Assembly (NCBI RefSeq): GCF_902493135.1
Contig: NZ_CABUOD010000008.1
Coordinates: 62,001 to 126,000, forward strand
DNA: 64,000 bases
Direction of reading: 5' to 3'
DNA from: an uncultured Parabacteroides sp.
Lineage (GTDB): Bacteria > Bacteroidota > Bacteroidia > Bacteroidales > Tannerellaceae
The notes under the pieces were generated by a model that was not told where the DNA came from, did no database searches, and saw only the letters and a program-made list of their open reading frames with translations. Each line of letters starts with the position of its first letter. Position 1 is the first letter of the stretch. This document shows, piece after piece, positions 41,153 to 51,001 of this stretch. Both the position numbers and the translations under genes were made by a program.

Positions 41153-42318
41153 AGTTTGCTACTTTCTTTTCTTTAATAATTATTATTGGATATTTCTTAT
41201 CTTCTTGTAATGATAGTGGACAAAAAGATGAAAATACTTATGTCCATGTCGATTTTATGGGTGCGGAACGAAAAAAACTCTATGTAGAAGATATTTTTGA
41301 TTCTGTAGAAATTATTCCTTTGGAAACTTCATATTCCTGTTTGTTGGCAGATGAACCGTCGGTTTTAGCTGTTACGGATAGTTTTATCGTTTTGTCTAAT
41401 ATGATGCGGGAGGCTTTCTTGTTTAATCGGAAAGATGGACGATTTGTTCAACAAGTAGGGAAGCGAGGAAACGGTCCGGATGAGTATTATTTTTTGGTCT
41501 TTGATGCTTGTTTTGATCAGTATAATAATTTACTTTATGCAAATAGAGGAGATAGGTGGATTGGAATAAATATTAGGAATAATAAAGTTGAAGATTGGGT
41601 ATTTAGACCTAAAATAAGTGACAAGGAGGGCATTCTGAGTGTTGTGAATCCATACCGTATGAATGATTCGCTTTATATAGGATATGTTAATAATTTGACA
41701 GGCAAGGAGAATTTGAAATTGGTTGTTTTTAATCGGAATGGAGAAGTGGTACAAACTTATTCAAATACACTTTTTTATCAGATGGAAAAAGAAGAACCGA
41801 TACTTTTTTGTCCGGGATATTTTTATCATTATGGAGCAGATTTACATTTTTATGGAGGTTTGTATAAAGATACTCTGTATACGGTGAAGGAAGAAGGATT
41901 ATATCCGAAATATGCCATCGCTTTAAATGAAAAATCACCTTATGAAACATGGGGAACATCTGAGTATGATTCTCATGATTTTCATTATCTGCTTCATATG
42001 ATGGAGTATGAACCTTATTTGTTATTTTCTTATTTTGAGAAAGATAGACTTGGACCGGGAGTCGGTTTGTATGATAAAAAACGTAATAGGACATTACGAA
42101 GTGAAAGTAAGGATGGAGGTTTTGTGTTTCGAGAAGGTAAAGTTCCCTCTTTTTTCCCTCGATACATGGATGATAATGGATATGTTGTTGGCTATTGGAT
42201 CTCTACTCAATGGATGGATTTTTTGGAAAAGCAAAAAGATTTAATAAAAATTCCAGATACTTTATTTTCAGTAAAAGAGGATGATAATCCAGTTATCATA
42301 ATAGCAACCTTAAAATAA
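41149..42318 (+). CDS. Six-bladed beta-propeller-like lipoprotein C
   Basis: Third paralogue, 389 residues. Signal peptide with lipobox LSSC (Cys about residue 20), family block QVGKRGNGPDEY at about 101-112 after NRKDGRFVQ, and the shared tail KEDDNPVIIIATLK. Translationally coupled to the TlpA-like gene. It closes the third peptide set (peptide C, TlpA, propeller). The 402 bases after it (42319-42720) contain no gene or clear signal that I can support. Confidence 0.78.
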   Translation: MKFATFFSLIIIIGYFLSSCNDSGQKDENTYVHVDFMGAERKKLYVEDIFDSVEIIPLETSYSCLLADEPSVLAVTDSFIVLSNMMREAFLFNRKDGRFVQQVGKRGNGPDEYYFLVFDACFDQYNNLLYANRGDRWIGINIRNNKVEDWVFRPKISDKEGILSVVNPYRMNDSLYIGYVNNLTGKENLKLVVFNRNGEVVQTYSNTLFYQMEKEEPILFCPGYFYHYGADLHFYGGLYKDTLYTVKEEGLYPKYAIALNEKSPYETWGTSEYDSHDFHYLLHMMEYEPYLLFSYFEKDRLGPGVGLYDKKRNRTLRSESKDGGFVFREGKVPSFFPRYMDDNGYVVGYWISTQWMDFLEKQKDLIKIPDTLFSVKEDDNPVIIIATLK

Positions 42319-42720
42319 AATAGATATAAAAACGTCCTTTTCCGGCGGATAAGATGTAAAAACAGGGCATAAAAATGTCCCCGACATATCAGGTAAACAT
42401 TCCCGCATCCCCGGAAAGGTTTCGCACAGACCCGGATCTGTACCTTTTCCATATCCGGATGTCCGTGGCTATTACACCCGGGTATCAAGCGGTTATCCAA
42501 GTTGTTTTTGCTAAAACATCTATATAAATATCGGTTCGTATCGGTTGCAAAAACAGATGAACGCTTTATGATTTTGATACGGTTGTTTTAAATTTAAGTA
42601 AAAAAAAGCTGAAGAATAGCATCTGAATATTTTTTTGTTATATTTATACTTTCAATAATTTGTGGTGAAAGCAGTGGCTTAATTTGTAAATAGAATCTTT
42701 TATCCTAAATATAGAATGTT

Positions 42721-43698
42721 ATGAGAAAAATCAAGTTGTTTGCTTTATTTGTATCATTTCTTGTTGGCGGAATGGGGTGCTCGGAAGAAAGCGATTTACT
42801 GAATGAAAATGTTGAAGCTTTATTGGAGACTCGTTCGGTTCCGGTAATGGTGACGTATTGTTGGGACGCTTTTGTAGAAGTAGGCGAAGTGAGTGTTTAT
42901 AAGGGTACAACCTGCCGGACCTATATGGAAGGAGGTGGTGGTGCTCCGGGAGGTGGAATTACCGGTGGATACGAGGCTGGGGGCTTCCCATCGTATGGAA
43001 CTGCAAAAGATGAAGGGGTTGGAGGAAATGGACCTGTTTTTTATGTCGGTGATAAATGGAATTTCTTTTTTCCGGAATTGTCAACGATTTATCATCCGCT
43101 GTCGACTTTGAATGTCGCAGAAAAGTCTCAATTCGAGCATGTAATGGAACTATTTGACATAATGCCTTCCGATTATAAGAAGTTACGTCAGAAATTAGTG
43201 GACAAGAAGATTCAGATAATTTTTAAAGTGAATCCGAATAGTCCATATCCAGCTTTATTCAAAACGGTTACTAATACAATTGAGTTTCAAGACAAATCAT
43301 ATATAAGCTGGGTTTATTTTATAGAAGAATTTGTACATGCAGTTCAGTATGAGTGTTATGGCGATGCAATGATCAGCGCATTGAAGAATTTTGAGTTTGA
43401 GGCGAAAGCTTTTATTGATATAGTGAATGTCATATCTGACAGATTTGATGAAAATTCGGATGGGGTAAGATACATTCCTACTCAGAGTGATCCCAATCCT
43501 GTTTTTTGTGGAAAATATAAAAGTTGGATTGAATCTCTGAGAGATAAGGGTTATCTTACCAGTAGTGATTACAATACCTATTACGAATTATGTGATTTAT
43601 GGTCTGGTGCTCCCGGTGTTTGTAATCCGGGATTAGAACCTAAGTTGCTCCGGGAATTTTTCGGGAAGCCACGTCCACCTAAATTTCAAAGAAAGTAA
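42721..43698 (+). CDS. NVEALA-motif lipoprotein with degenerate zincin-like EExxH
   Basis: Exported lipoprotein of 325 residues. Lipobox GMGC (Cys20) is followed by NVEALLE at 30-36, matching the NVEALA signature of Bacteroidales exported peptides, then Cys-containing and Gly-rich stretches (EGGGGAPGGGITGG, about 71-84). The C-terminal part has FIEEFVHAVQYE near residue 200 with a downstream FEFEAKAF, the layout of a HExxH metalloprotease in which the first His is Glu. It may be an inactive zincin or use a different site. It lies at the end of the peptide block. Function not known. Confidence 0.65.
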   Translation: MRKIKLFALFVSFLVGGMGCSEESDLLNENVEALLETRSVPVMVTYCWDAFVEVGEVSVYKGTTCRTYMEGGGGAPGGGITGGYEAGGFPSYGTAKDEGVGGNGPVFYVGDKWNFFFPELSTIYHPLSTLNVAEKSQFEHVMELFDIMPSDYKKLRQKLVDKKIQIIFKVNPNSPYPALFKTVTNTIEFQDKSYISWVYFIEEFVHAVQYECYGDAMISALKNFEFEAKAFIDIVNVISDRFDENSDGVRYIPTQSDPNPVFCGKYKSWIESLRDKGYLTSSDYNTYYELCDLWSGAPGVCNPGLEPKLLREFFGKPRPPKFQRK

Positions 43699-43729
43699 CT
43701 ATTAATTATTTATTAAAATCGAAGAAATC

Positions 43730-44269
43730 ATGAAAACGAAATTATCCATACTTCTATTATTTGTCGTTGCCATCGTTTCGGCAGTTTCCGCACAGGGAGT
43801 TCGTCCGGCAGGTTATGAGTCTGTCTACTTTGACCGTGAAGACTATATACCGGCAGAAGGTGACACGGTTGTTTACCTTTTTGAAAAAGGGGGAAAGTTT
43901 ATTCCGGAGCAGAGAGATCTGGGGGAATTGTTTGGATTTAGAAAAATGGGCAAAGACCTATTCCTTTTTTTCAAAAGAGAATTTCCGGATTTGATTTATC
44001 CGGAGGATTTATTAAAGTTTATAGATATCGGTTTATCTATGTGGGTCGATCATGACGGGAATATCGTTAATTTCTATTATAGGTTCAAGTCCGAGAATTT
44101 ATATCTTTATCCCGATATGGAAAAGCATCTGTACAATTTTGCCATGTCCGTTAAGAAAGAAGGAGTAAAAAAATATGATATACACGCTTTATATCCGAAC
44201 TCTTATTGTGAATTGCATTACTTTTTTTCCTATATATATAAGGCATTGGTGATGCCACAAAAGTATTGA
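43730..44269 (+). CDS. Secreted protein of unknown function
   Basis: 179 residues with a clear signal peptide (MKTKLSILLLFVVAIVSAVSAQ, cleavage near 22). The mature part, beginning GVRPAGYESVYFD, is rich in aromatic residues (FLFFKREF, FFSYIYK) and acidic near the N-terminus. No motif recognised. It follows the NVEALA-motif lipoprotein by 31 nt and is probably in the same transcript. The last gene of the accessory block before the FecR gene. Confidence 0.65.
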   Translation: MKTKLSILLLFVVAIVSAVSAQGVRPAGYESVYFDREDYIPAEGDTVVYLFEKGGKFIPEQRDLGELFGFRKMGKDLFLFFKREFPDLIYPEDLLKFIDIGLSMWVDHDGNIVNFYYRFKSENLYLYPDMEKHLYNFAMSVKKEGVKKYDIHALYPNSYCELHYFFSYIYKALVMPQKY

Positions 44270-44473
44270 CTGCCAGTAGCTCTCTTTATAAGTACCGGGA
44301 AGGGTAGCTCGGTGCTAATTATCAGCGAACTGGAATTGCCGGATAGTTAGGGGATGAGTTGCCGGAATTTGCTCATTGAATGTCTGTCGTTTGCCATTGA
44401 AATGAAAAAAGTGACCGGTCGAATAGGGGGGAAGCGTGATTCAGGTGTATTTATATCTGTAAAGCGATTGAAA

Positions 44474-45454
44474 ATGGAATACGAGGACAAGAAATATATA
44501 GTAAGAAAGCTGATGCAGGACACGCTGACCGAAGAGGAGCGCACGGCCTTGCAGGCCTCTCGGCAGGTGACGAGAAAAATGGAGCATCAGTGGGACAATG
44601 CACCGGATGCGGTGAGGAGCGACTGTCCGGATGAGCCGTCTATCTGGCAGAATATATGCAGGGAGGTTTGGTCGCATGGCGAAGGGCGGAAAGTTGTGTT
44701 TTATAAGATATATAGTATGGTCGCCTCTATCTTATTGGTATTGGGGGTGGGCGGAACCGCTTATTTCGCGTTGCAGGGCAAGGCGAATGTTCCGATGTAT
44801 GTCGTAAGTTCCGGCATCCGGAATATGGAATCCGTCTCTTTGCCGGATGGAACGAAAGTGCAGATGGGACCGGGCAGCCGTTTGACCTATCCTGCCAGTT
44901 TCTCCGGTAAGACGCGTGAGATAACATTGGATGGACAAGCTTTTTTCGATGTGGCGAAGAATCGCGAAAAACCTTTTATCGTCCATACGGAGGATATGAG
45001 CGTGGAGGCGTTGGGGACTGCGTTCGAATTATTCAGCTACGATATGGAGAATAAGATAGAAGCGATCCTTCTGAATGGCAAGATCAAAGTAAGTGTGGCG
45101 GACAAGGAAACAAACAGATTGGAAGAATACCTCGTCTCTCCCGACGAAAAGATCTTGGTGGACCGGCAAACCGGCAAGATCACCAAGCAGATTGTGGATG
45201 CCGACAAATATACCGCCTGGCGCAAACAAAAGATGCTGAGTTTCGAAAACGAAAAACTCTCCATGATCATCCCGCGTCTCGAACAGTGGTACGGCAGAAA
45301 GGTGATGTGCCAAAAGGATCTGGCAGATAAATACCGGTTCACTTTCAAGGTGAGGGATGAGTCGCTGGAACGGATACTTTTTATGATAAAAGCATCTTCT
45401 CCATTGCAGTATAAAGAGGAGAAGAATGGCGATTATATATTGACTTTAAAATGA
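44474..45454 (+). CDS. FecR-type anti-sigma factor
   Basis: Inner-membrane anti-sigma regulator of 326 residues from the ATG at 44474 (the open frame reaches back to 44354 but that part lacks family character). Cytoplasmic N-terminus (MEYEDKKYIVRKLMQDTLT), membrane segment at about 85-102 (IYSMVASILLVLGVGG), periplasmic FecR domain with LPDGTKVQMGPGSRLTYP and LDGQAFFDVAK, and the DUF4974-like end with LSMIIPRLEQWYGRKV. The SusC it should sense through is 172 nt downstream. The only same-strand sigma candidate is at 32002-32544, on the other side of the accessory block. Confidence 0.92.
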   Translation: MEYEDKKYIVRKLMQDTLTEEERTALQASRQVTRKMEHQWDNAPDAVRSDCPDEPSIWQNICREVWSHGEGRKVVFYKIYSMVASILLVLGVGGTAYFALQGKANVPMYVVSSGIRNMESVSLPDGTKVQMGPGSRLTYPASFSGKTREITLDGQAFFDVAKNREKPFIVHTEDMSVEALGTAFELFSYDMENKIEAILLNGKIKVSVADKETNRLEEYLVSPDEKILVDRQTGKITKQIVDADKYTAWRKQKMLSFENEKLSMIIPRLEQWYGRKVMCQKDLADKYRFTFKVRDESLERILFMIKASSPLQYKEEKNGDYILTLK

Positions 45455-45508
45455 CTTATTATAAACAACTTAATTCTAATGCCTATGGGATAAAAAGAGT
45501 TAACCTTC

Positions 45509-45544
45509 AAAAAAATTGGAAGATGCCGGCAAGCACCTTCCAAT
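45509..45544 (-). terminator. Minus-strand hairpin with T-tract upstream of the second susC
   Basis: Arms ATTGGAAGATGC (45515-45526) and GCACCTTCCAAT (45533-45544). In the minus-strand transcript all 12 positions pair (one G-U) and a run of seven Ts follows; on the plus strand the G-U becomes an A-C mismatch. Reads as the terminator of an antisense RNA. Confidence 0.6.
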
Positions 45545-45626
45545 CAGAGAGTTTTTTAAAATGCTTGTCGTAAGGAGTCCAAGCCGAAGACTTGCATTTA
45601 TTATTCATTAAAACGATAACAAAGTT

Positions 45627-48600
45627 ATGAAAAAAAACAGTGAGAGGGATTATTGTATCCCGTTATTTAGAAAAACTAAACGTATCATGAAGATCACAAC
45701 CTTATTTTCGTTGGGAGTTGCATGTTGTATTTCTGCCTCTACATACGCGCAGAGCTATAAGGTATCAATCAACAAGCAGAACAGTAGTATTATTGAAATC
45801 CTCAGAGAAATTGAAAAAAGCAGTGAGTTTACATTCTTTTTTAACGATAATCGTGTGAATGTCAACAAAACAGCGAGTGTTAATGCTAAAAATGCGACAT
45901 TGGAAGATGTACTGGATCAAGTGTTGAGGAACACTGGCTACAAGTATCAGATTATCGATCGACAGGTATTGATCAAGGCTTCGGACAACCTTTTATTGAC
46001 CGGCGTCCAACAGAATCAGAAAACCGTTACGGGTGTAATCCTCGATGAATCCGGCCTGCCGGTTATTGGTGCCAATGTGGTGGAGAAGGGAACAACCAAC
46101 GGTACGATAACGGATGCAGAAGGGAGGTTCTCCCTTAATGTTGCATCTGATGCAACATTAAGGGAGGTTCTCCCTTAATGTTGCATCTGATGCAACATTA
46201 ATAGTTTCCTATATCGGATATATTCAGAGTGAAATATCTGTAAAAAATAAGACATCCGTGTCTATAACGATGAAAGAGGATGCGGAATTGTTGGATGAAG
46301 TAGTAGTAATTGGTTATGGTTCGGCTCGTAAGGGAGATTTGACAGGTCCGATATCCAGTGTCAAAGGGGCTTCTTTGACGGAACGTTCCACTCAAATGTT
46401 GTCTACGGCTATGCAGGGGCAGATTTCGGGTGTGGAGGTCACACGTTCTTCCGGCGGTCCGGGGAGTTCGGCAACAATACGTGTTCGTGGTGTGACGACA
46501 CTTTCCAATAATGATCCTCTTGTCATTATTGACGGTGTACCCGGTTCGTTGAATGATGTCGTAGCTTCGGATGTTGAGACCATGAGTGTTTTGAAAGATG
46601 CTGCATCGGCTTCTATTTATGGCTCTCGTGCCGCGGCAGGTGTCATTTTGATCACGACCAAAAGGGCTAAGGAGAATAAATTCAATTTGGATTACAATTA
46701 TGAATATTCCATTGACAAACCGACTACACGGCCGACTAATGGAAATGTGATCGATTGGATGAATGTTCAAAATGAGATAAAGTGGAACGATGGTGCGTCT
46801 AATCCTTATTCGCAATATTCGCAAGAAACCATTAATTCTTGGATGGCTAACAATGCAACGGATCCTTACCATTATCCGAATACGGATTGGGTCGATTTAT
46901 TGTTGAAGAATACGACTTCTCATCAGCAGCATAACTTCAACGTTTCGGGTGGTACGGATAAGTTGCAGTCCAAATTCTCGTTCAATTATCAGACGGCAGA
47001 CGGGTATTATGCGAATAAATCGTATGAACGGTATGCTGGCCGTGTCAACAACGATTATAAAATCAATTCTTGGATTCGGGCCAATATTGATATTGATTTT
47101 TCAACTTCGAAAAGTATTAATCCATTCTCTACTAATTTTTCCAAGAGTGAAACTTTTAACCCGATTTATTGGGCATATTTAGCAACTCCTTATTATAATC
47201 CGTATTGGGAAGATGGTAGTTATGCTGATGTGAAATCGGGTGCTAACCCGTTGGCTATGTTGAACGAGGGAGGAACGACCAATGCCAATAATTATAAATT
47301 CGGAGGGAAAGCACAGTTGAGTTTGACTCCTGTGAAAGGATTGACTTTGACGGCGGTTTTCGCTCCTCGTTACACTTTCGAGAACAAAAAGGCATTTAAT
47401 AAGAAAGTGAATGTTTATTATGAAGATGGATCGGTCATTGCTGCACAACTTAGTAAGACAACCCAGTTGAACGAAGCACGTAATAACACGCAAAGCCGTA
47501 CTTATCAGTTTTATGCCAACTACGAAAACAAATGGAATGATCATTCCTTGAATGCAATGGCAGGTTATGAAGGCTATAAATATAAATGGGAAAATTTGGG
47601 TGCATCAAGAAATAATTATGAATTGGATTCTTATCCCTATCTGAATCTTGGACCGGAAGATTACCAGTATAATTCAGGTAAAGCAGGACACAATGCGTAT
47701 CAATCAGTTTTTGGACGTGCCATGTATTCATACAAAAATCGTTATATGTTACAAGCGAATGTCCGTGCAGATGCCTCTTCTCGTTTTGCTTCCGATTATC
47801 GTTGGGGTGTGTTCCCTTCCGTATCGGCAGGTTGGGCTGTTTCGAGTGAACCTTGGTTCCCTAAAGACAAACAGATCGATTATTTGAAAGTACGTGCTTC
47901 TATTGGGTCATTGGGCAATGAGCGTATTAGTGATGCGGAATTCCCATATCAAGCAGCTATCAATTTCGGAAACAGTTATATGTATGATAAGGGTTCTCAC
48001 TCGGTGACCGCTGTACAAAATGCGGCGCAATATTATTATGCATTCAACAATATTACATGGGAAACAACGACGACTTATGATATTGGTGTCGATATTACTT
48101 TGTTGAATAATCGTTTGAGTTTGACAGGAGACTATTATTATAAGAAAACATCCGATATGTTGTTGACGTTGGGCTTCCCCTCTTATGCTGGTTTTTCCGC
48201 TCCGAAACAAAATGCAGGTGATATGTATACGCACGGTTGGGAGTTTGAAGCAAGTTGGCGTGATCAGATTGGTGAGGTTTCTTACGGCGTATCCTTCAAC
48301 CTGTCTGATTATCGTTCGAAAATGGGATATTTAGGAGACAGGAGGACGATAGATGGTAATAAGATTTATGAAGAAGATTCTTATTATTATGAGTGGTTTA
48401 TGTATAAGACTGATGGCCTTTTTGTTACTGATGCAGACTTGTATGATTCGAAAGGAAACAAGTATCCGACACTCACTGCTAACGATAAGGCTGGTAATAT
48501 CAAATATGTCGATGTGAATGGGGATGGTGTTATCAATGCGGATGATAAAGTTCGTTTAGGTAATTCCTTGCCGGAGTTTCAGTTTGGTGGTAATCTTTTC

Positions 48601-49056
48601 TTAGGTTGGAAGGATTGGGATTTCTCTCTTTCTTTCCAAGGCGTGGGGCACCAGAATGTTCTCTTCAATTCTGCTTGGATACAACCGTTGAAAGAACAAT
48701 GGGGAGCTGTGCCTTCTCTTGTATTAGGTAATTATTGGAGTCAGCATAATACGGAAGATCAAAACCGGAATGTCAAATATCCTCGTCTTACATATACCAA
48801 TACTACCAATACTTATACTGGATCTGATTATTGGCTGTTTAACGGAGCATATTTCCGTGTCAAGAACATTACATTGGGGTATTCATTGCCGCAAAAACTT
48901 ATGGATAAGTGTTTCATCAGAGGACTTCGGATATATGCTACAATAAATGATCTTCCTGCTATCAGCCACTATCCTAAGGGATGGGATCCGGAAATAGGTG
49001 CAAGTTCCGACTTTATATCCACATCTTTTACATTTGGCGCGAATGTTAAATTTTAA
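45627..49056 (+). pseudogene. SusC-family transporter with STN domain, frameshifted by a 40-bp tandem duplication
   Basis: Two reading frames (45627-46178 and the one containing 46258-49056) form one SusC. Frame 1 holds a start typical for the family, the signal region (to about STYAQ), STN domain and the first part of the carboxypeptidase-regulatory-like domain; frame 2 holds its end, the TonB box LLDEVVVIGYG, the plug with VRGVTTLSNNDPLVIIDGVPG, LKDAASASIYGSRAAAGVILITT and the barrel to the terminal Phe. Removing one copy of the 40-bp repeat at 46121-46200 restores a continuous 1129-residue protein. As written the product stops after 183 residues. It may be a phase-variable off state, a true loss, or an assembly error. 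SusD follows 12 nt downstream. Confidence 0.88.
46121..46200. repeat. Exact 40-bp tandem duplication inside susC
   Basis: Bases 46121-46160 and 46161-46200 are identical. Each unit contains two self-complementary parts: AGGGAG/CTCCCT with a GTT loop, and 13-bp arms starting TTAATGTTG around a single central base at the end of the unit. Length 40 is 3n+1, so a copy gain or loss switches the frame. Confidence 0.95.
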
Positions 49057-49068
49057 ATTTATAGTGAT

Positions 49069-50862
49069 ATGAAACAGATAAAATTTTCTATATGTACCGC
49101 ATCTCTATTCATGCTTATGTCGTGTGTCGATCTTAATTTAAATCCTCTTTCTGAAGGATCAAGCGAGAATTGGTATTCTTCTCAAGCAGAAATAGAAATG
49201 TCTTTGAATGATTTCTATCGTACGGATTTTTTCCCGATTGACGATATGAAATGGGGAGATGATGTGACGGCTCGAAATGAATCATCAGAGGTGAATAATG
49301 GTACATTGACTTCTGAAACTAAAAAGATTTCCGATCGTTGGGAGAATTATTATAAAGGTATCGCTCGTGCTTTGCGTTTGATCAATAATATGGATCGTGC
49401 ACGTGCTATGGGTGTGTCGGAAACAAACATCGCACAATATGAAGGTGAAGCTTATTTCTATATGGGATATGCTTACGGTATGTTGGCTTTTCATTGGGGA
49501 GATGCGATCTTGGATAAGGTGGGTATGAGCTTGGATGAAGCCTATACCGCTTCCCGATCTCCGAAAGCCGATGTATTGGCTTACAGCTACGAATGTTTGG
49601 ACAAAGCTGCCGAACGTTTACCGAACAGTTATTCAGGTATTCAACGTGCCACGAAAGGGGCTGCTTATGCTTTTAAAGCAAGGATTGCTATTTATAATGA
49701 AGATTATGCTACTGCTGCCACTGCTGCCAAGAGTTGTATGGATTTGAATGTGTATAAATTGCATGGCAACTATCAGGACTTGTTTACGGCTTCCTGGTCT
49801 GACGAATGGATTTTCTTCTTCCGTGGAGATGTGACGTTGAAAAAATATTATTGGGCTGCGGGTGATGTGTTGAATAGCATATCTCGCCTTTCAGGAGGAT
49901 GGGGTGGACAAAAAGCTCCATCTTATGAATTGGTTTGTGCTTATCCTTGTATTGACGGTAAACCGATCGATGAATCTCCGCTTTATAACCCGAAAGATTT
50001 TTTTGAAAATCGGGATCCGCGTATGGCCATGACGATTGTTCCGTTTGCAACAGCATATAACAAGAGTGTGTTGGATGGGACGTATGATCCGAATGATTAT
50101 AAGTGGTTAGGGTATGAATATTCTCCTTCTCCTATTAAAACAACCGTTCAGAGAATTTCTGACGGTGCACAGGTGGGAAATAATGATTCTAAAGCAAGAG
50201 CGGAACATGCTTCCTATACTGGTTTATTATTTAAGAAATATGTCGATGATTCATTTTTGGAAAATGGTAAAGCAGGTGCACCGACTACTTATCCGATGCT
50301 GCGTTATGGCGATGTCTTGTTGATGTATGCCGAAGCGATGAATGAGATGAACCAGTGCAACCAAGAGGTTTTGGATGCTACGATTAATAAATTGCGTGAA
50401 AGAGCTTATAATGGAACAGGGCTTGAATATCCGAGAGTAATGGAAGGAACGCAGTCGCAGTTGCGTACGATTATCCGTACCGAGCGTTTCATTGAAATGG
50501 CTTGGGAAGGTCATCGTTATAGCGATTTGATCCGTTGGAAGATTGCCGGTAAAGTATTGAATCGTCCGATTTATTTCTTGAATCGTGCATGGTCCGGCAA
50601 TACCTCTTGGGACGGTAATGAAAGTACCGTTTCTGCTGAATATAAGCAGTTGATTCAGAATTGGAAAGACGGTAACTATCCGATAGGTGGTGTTCCGCAG
50701 ATCGATGAAGACGGTATTGCCGATTTGAGCGAAATGGCGAAAAAGGGATATATTACCGTGGCAACCGAACGTGTGTTTGATGAAAGTCGTGACTACTTGT
50801 GGCCGGTACCTGCTGCAGACAGACTTATCAATGAAAATCTGTCGCAAAATCCGAAATGGTAA
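49069..50862 (+). CDS. SusD/RagB-family nutrient-binding lipoprotein
   Basis: Partner of the SusC upstream, 597 residues. Lipobox LMSC (Cys about 19), then VDLNLNPLSEGSSENWYSS, an N-terminal pattern shared with the SusD of the third locus (NPLSQGSSENWYS), which marks the two loci as paralogous. TPR-like core with YEGEAYFYMGYAYGMLAFHWGD, RATKGAAYAFKARIAIY, and the C-terminal LRYGDVLLMYAEAMNEM, IIRTERFIEMAWEGHRYSDLIRW and YLWPVPAADRLINENLSQNPKW. Intact, although its susC is frameshifted. Confidence 0.94.
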   Translation: MKQIKFSICTASLFMLMSCVDLNLNPLSEGSSENWYSSQAEIEMSLNDFYRTDFFPIDDMKWGDDVTARNESSEVNNGTLTSETKKISDRWENYYKGIARALRLINNMDRARAMGVSETNIAQYEGEAYFYMGYAYGMLAFHWGDAILDKVGMSLDEAYTASRSPKADVLAYSYECLDKAAERLPNSYSGIQRATKGAAYAFKARIAIYNEDYATAATAAKSCMDLNVYKLHGNYQDLFTASWSDEWIFFFRGDVTLKKYYWAAGDVLNSISRLSGGWGGQKAPSYELVCAYPCIDGKPIDESPLYNPKDFFENRDPRMAMTIVPFATAYNKSVLDGTYDPNDYKWLGYEYSPSPIKTTVQRISDGAQVGNNDSKARAEHASYTGLLFKKYVDDSFLENGKAGAPTTYPMLRYGDVLLMYAEAMNEMNQCNQEVLDATINKLRERAYNGTGLEYPRVMEGTQSQLRTIIRTERFIEMAWEGHRYSDLIRWKIAGKVLNRPIYFLNRAWSGNTSWDGNESTVSAEYKQLIQNWKDGNYPIGGVPQIDEDGIADLSEMAKKGYITVATERVFDESRDYLWPVPAADRLINENLSQNPKW

Positions 50863-50925
50863 TGGTTGTGGAGTTAAAATAAATTCCGGTTAGTAGGGAT
50901 CGGTGTTTAAATAGTTAATATCTTG

Positions 50926-50972
50926 GGGCTTCTCTGTTTATATCGTCATATAGAATATGAGGAGCCCTTTTT
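50926..50972 (+). terminator. Terminator after the second SusC/SusD pair
   Basis: GGGCTTCTC (50926-50934) pairs with GAGGAGCCC (50959-50967), eight Watson-Crick pairs and one mismatch, followed by five Ts. It contains the ATG at 50957, which is thereby unlikely as the start of the next gene. Confidence 0.65.
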
Positions 50973-51001
50973 ATGACATTTTACCTAAAATAGTAGATAA
51001 T

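Noticed and set aside
33127..42318. Classical lanthipeptide locus
   Set aside because: There is no LanB or LanM dehydratase, and the LanC-like protein lacks the zinc-site half.
33127..42318. Radical-SAM-modified GG-Bacteroidales peptide locus
   Set aside because: No protein in the block has a CxxxCxxC radical SAM motif; only the leaders and the glycosyltransferase resemble that system.
42207..42500. Minus-strand ORF of 97 codons in the gap after propeller C
   Set aside because: It overlaps the real gene's end and shows no recognisable feature; no promoter or neighbour supports it.
50957..51001. Upstream start codon for the 825-residue lipoprotein
   Set aside because: It lies inside a terminator stem and would put 15 residues before a perfect lipoprotein signal peptide.
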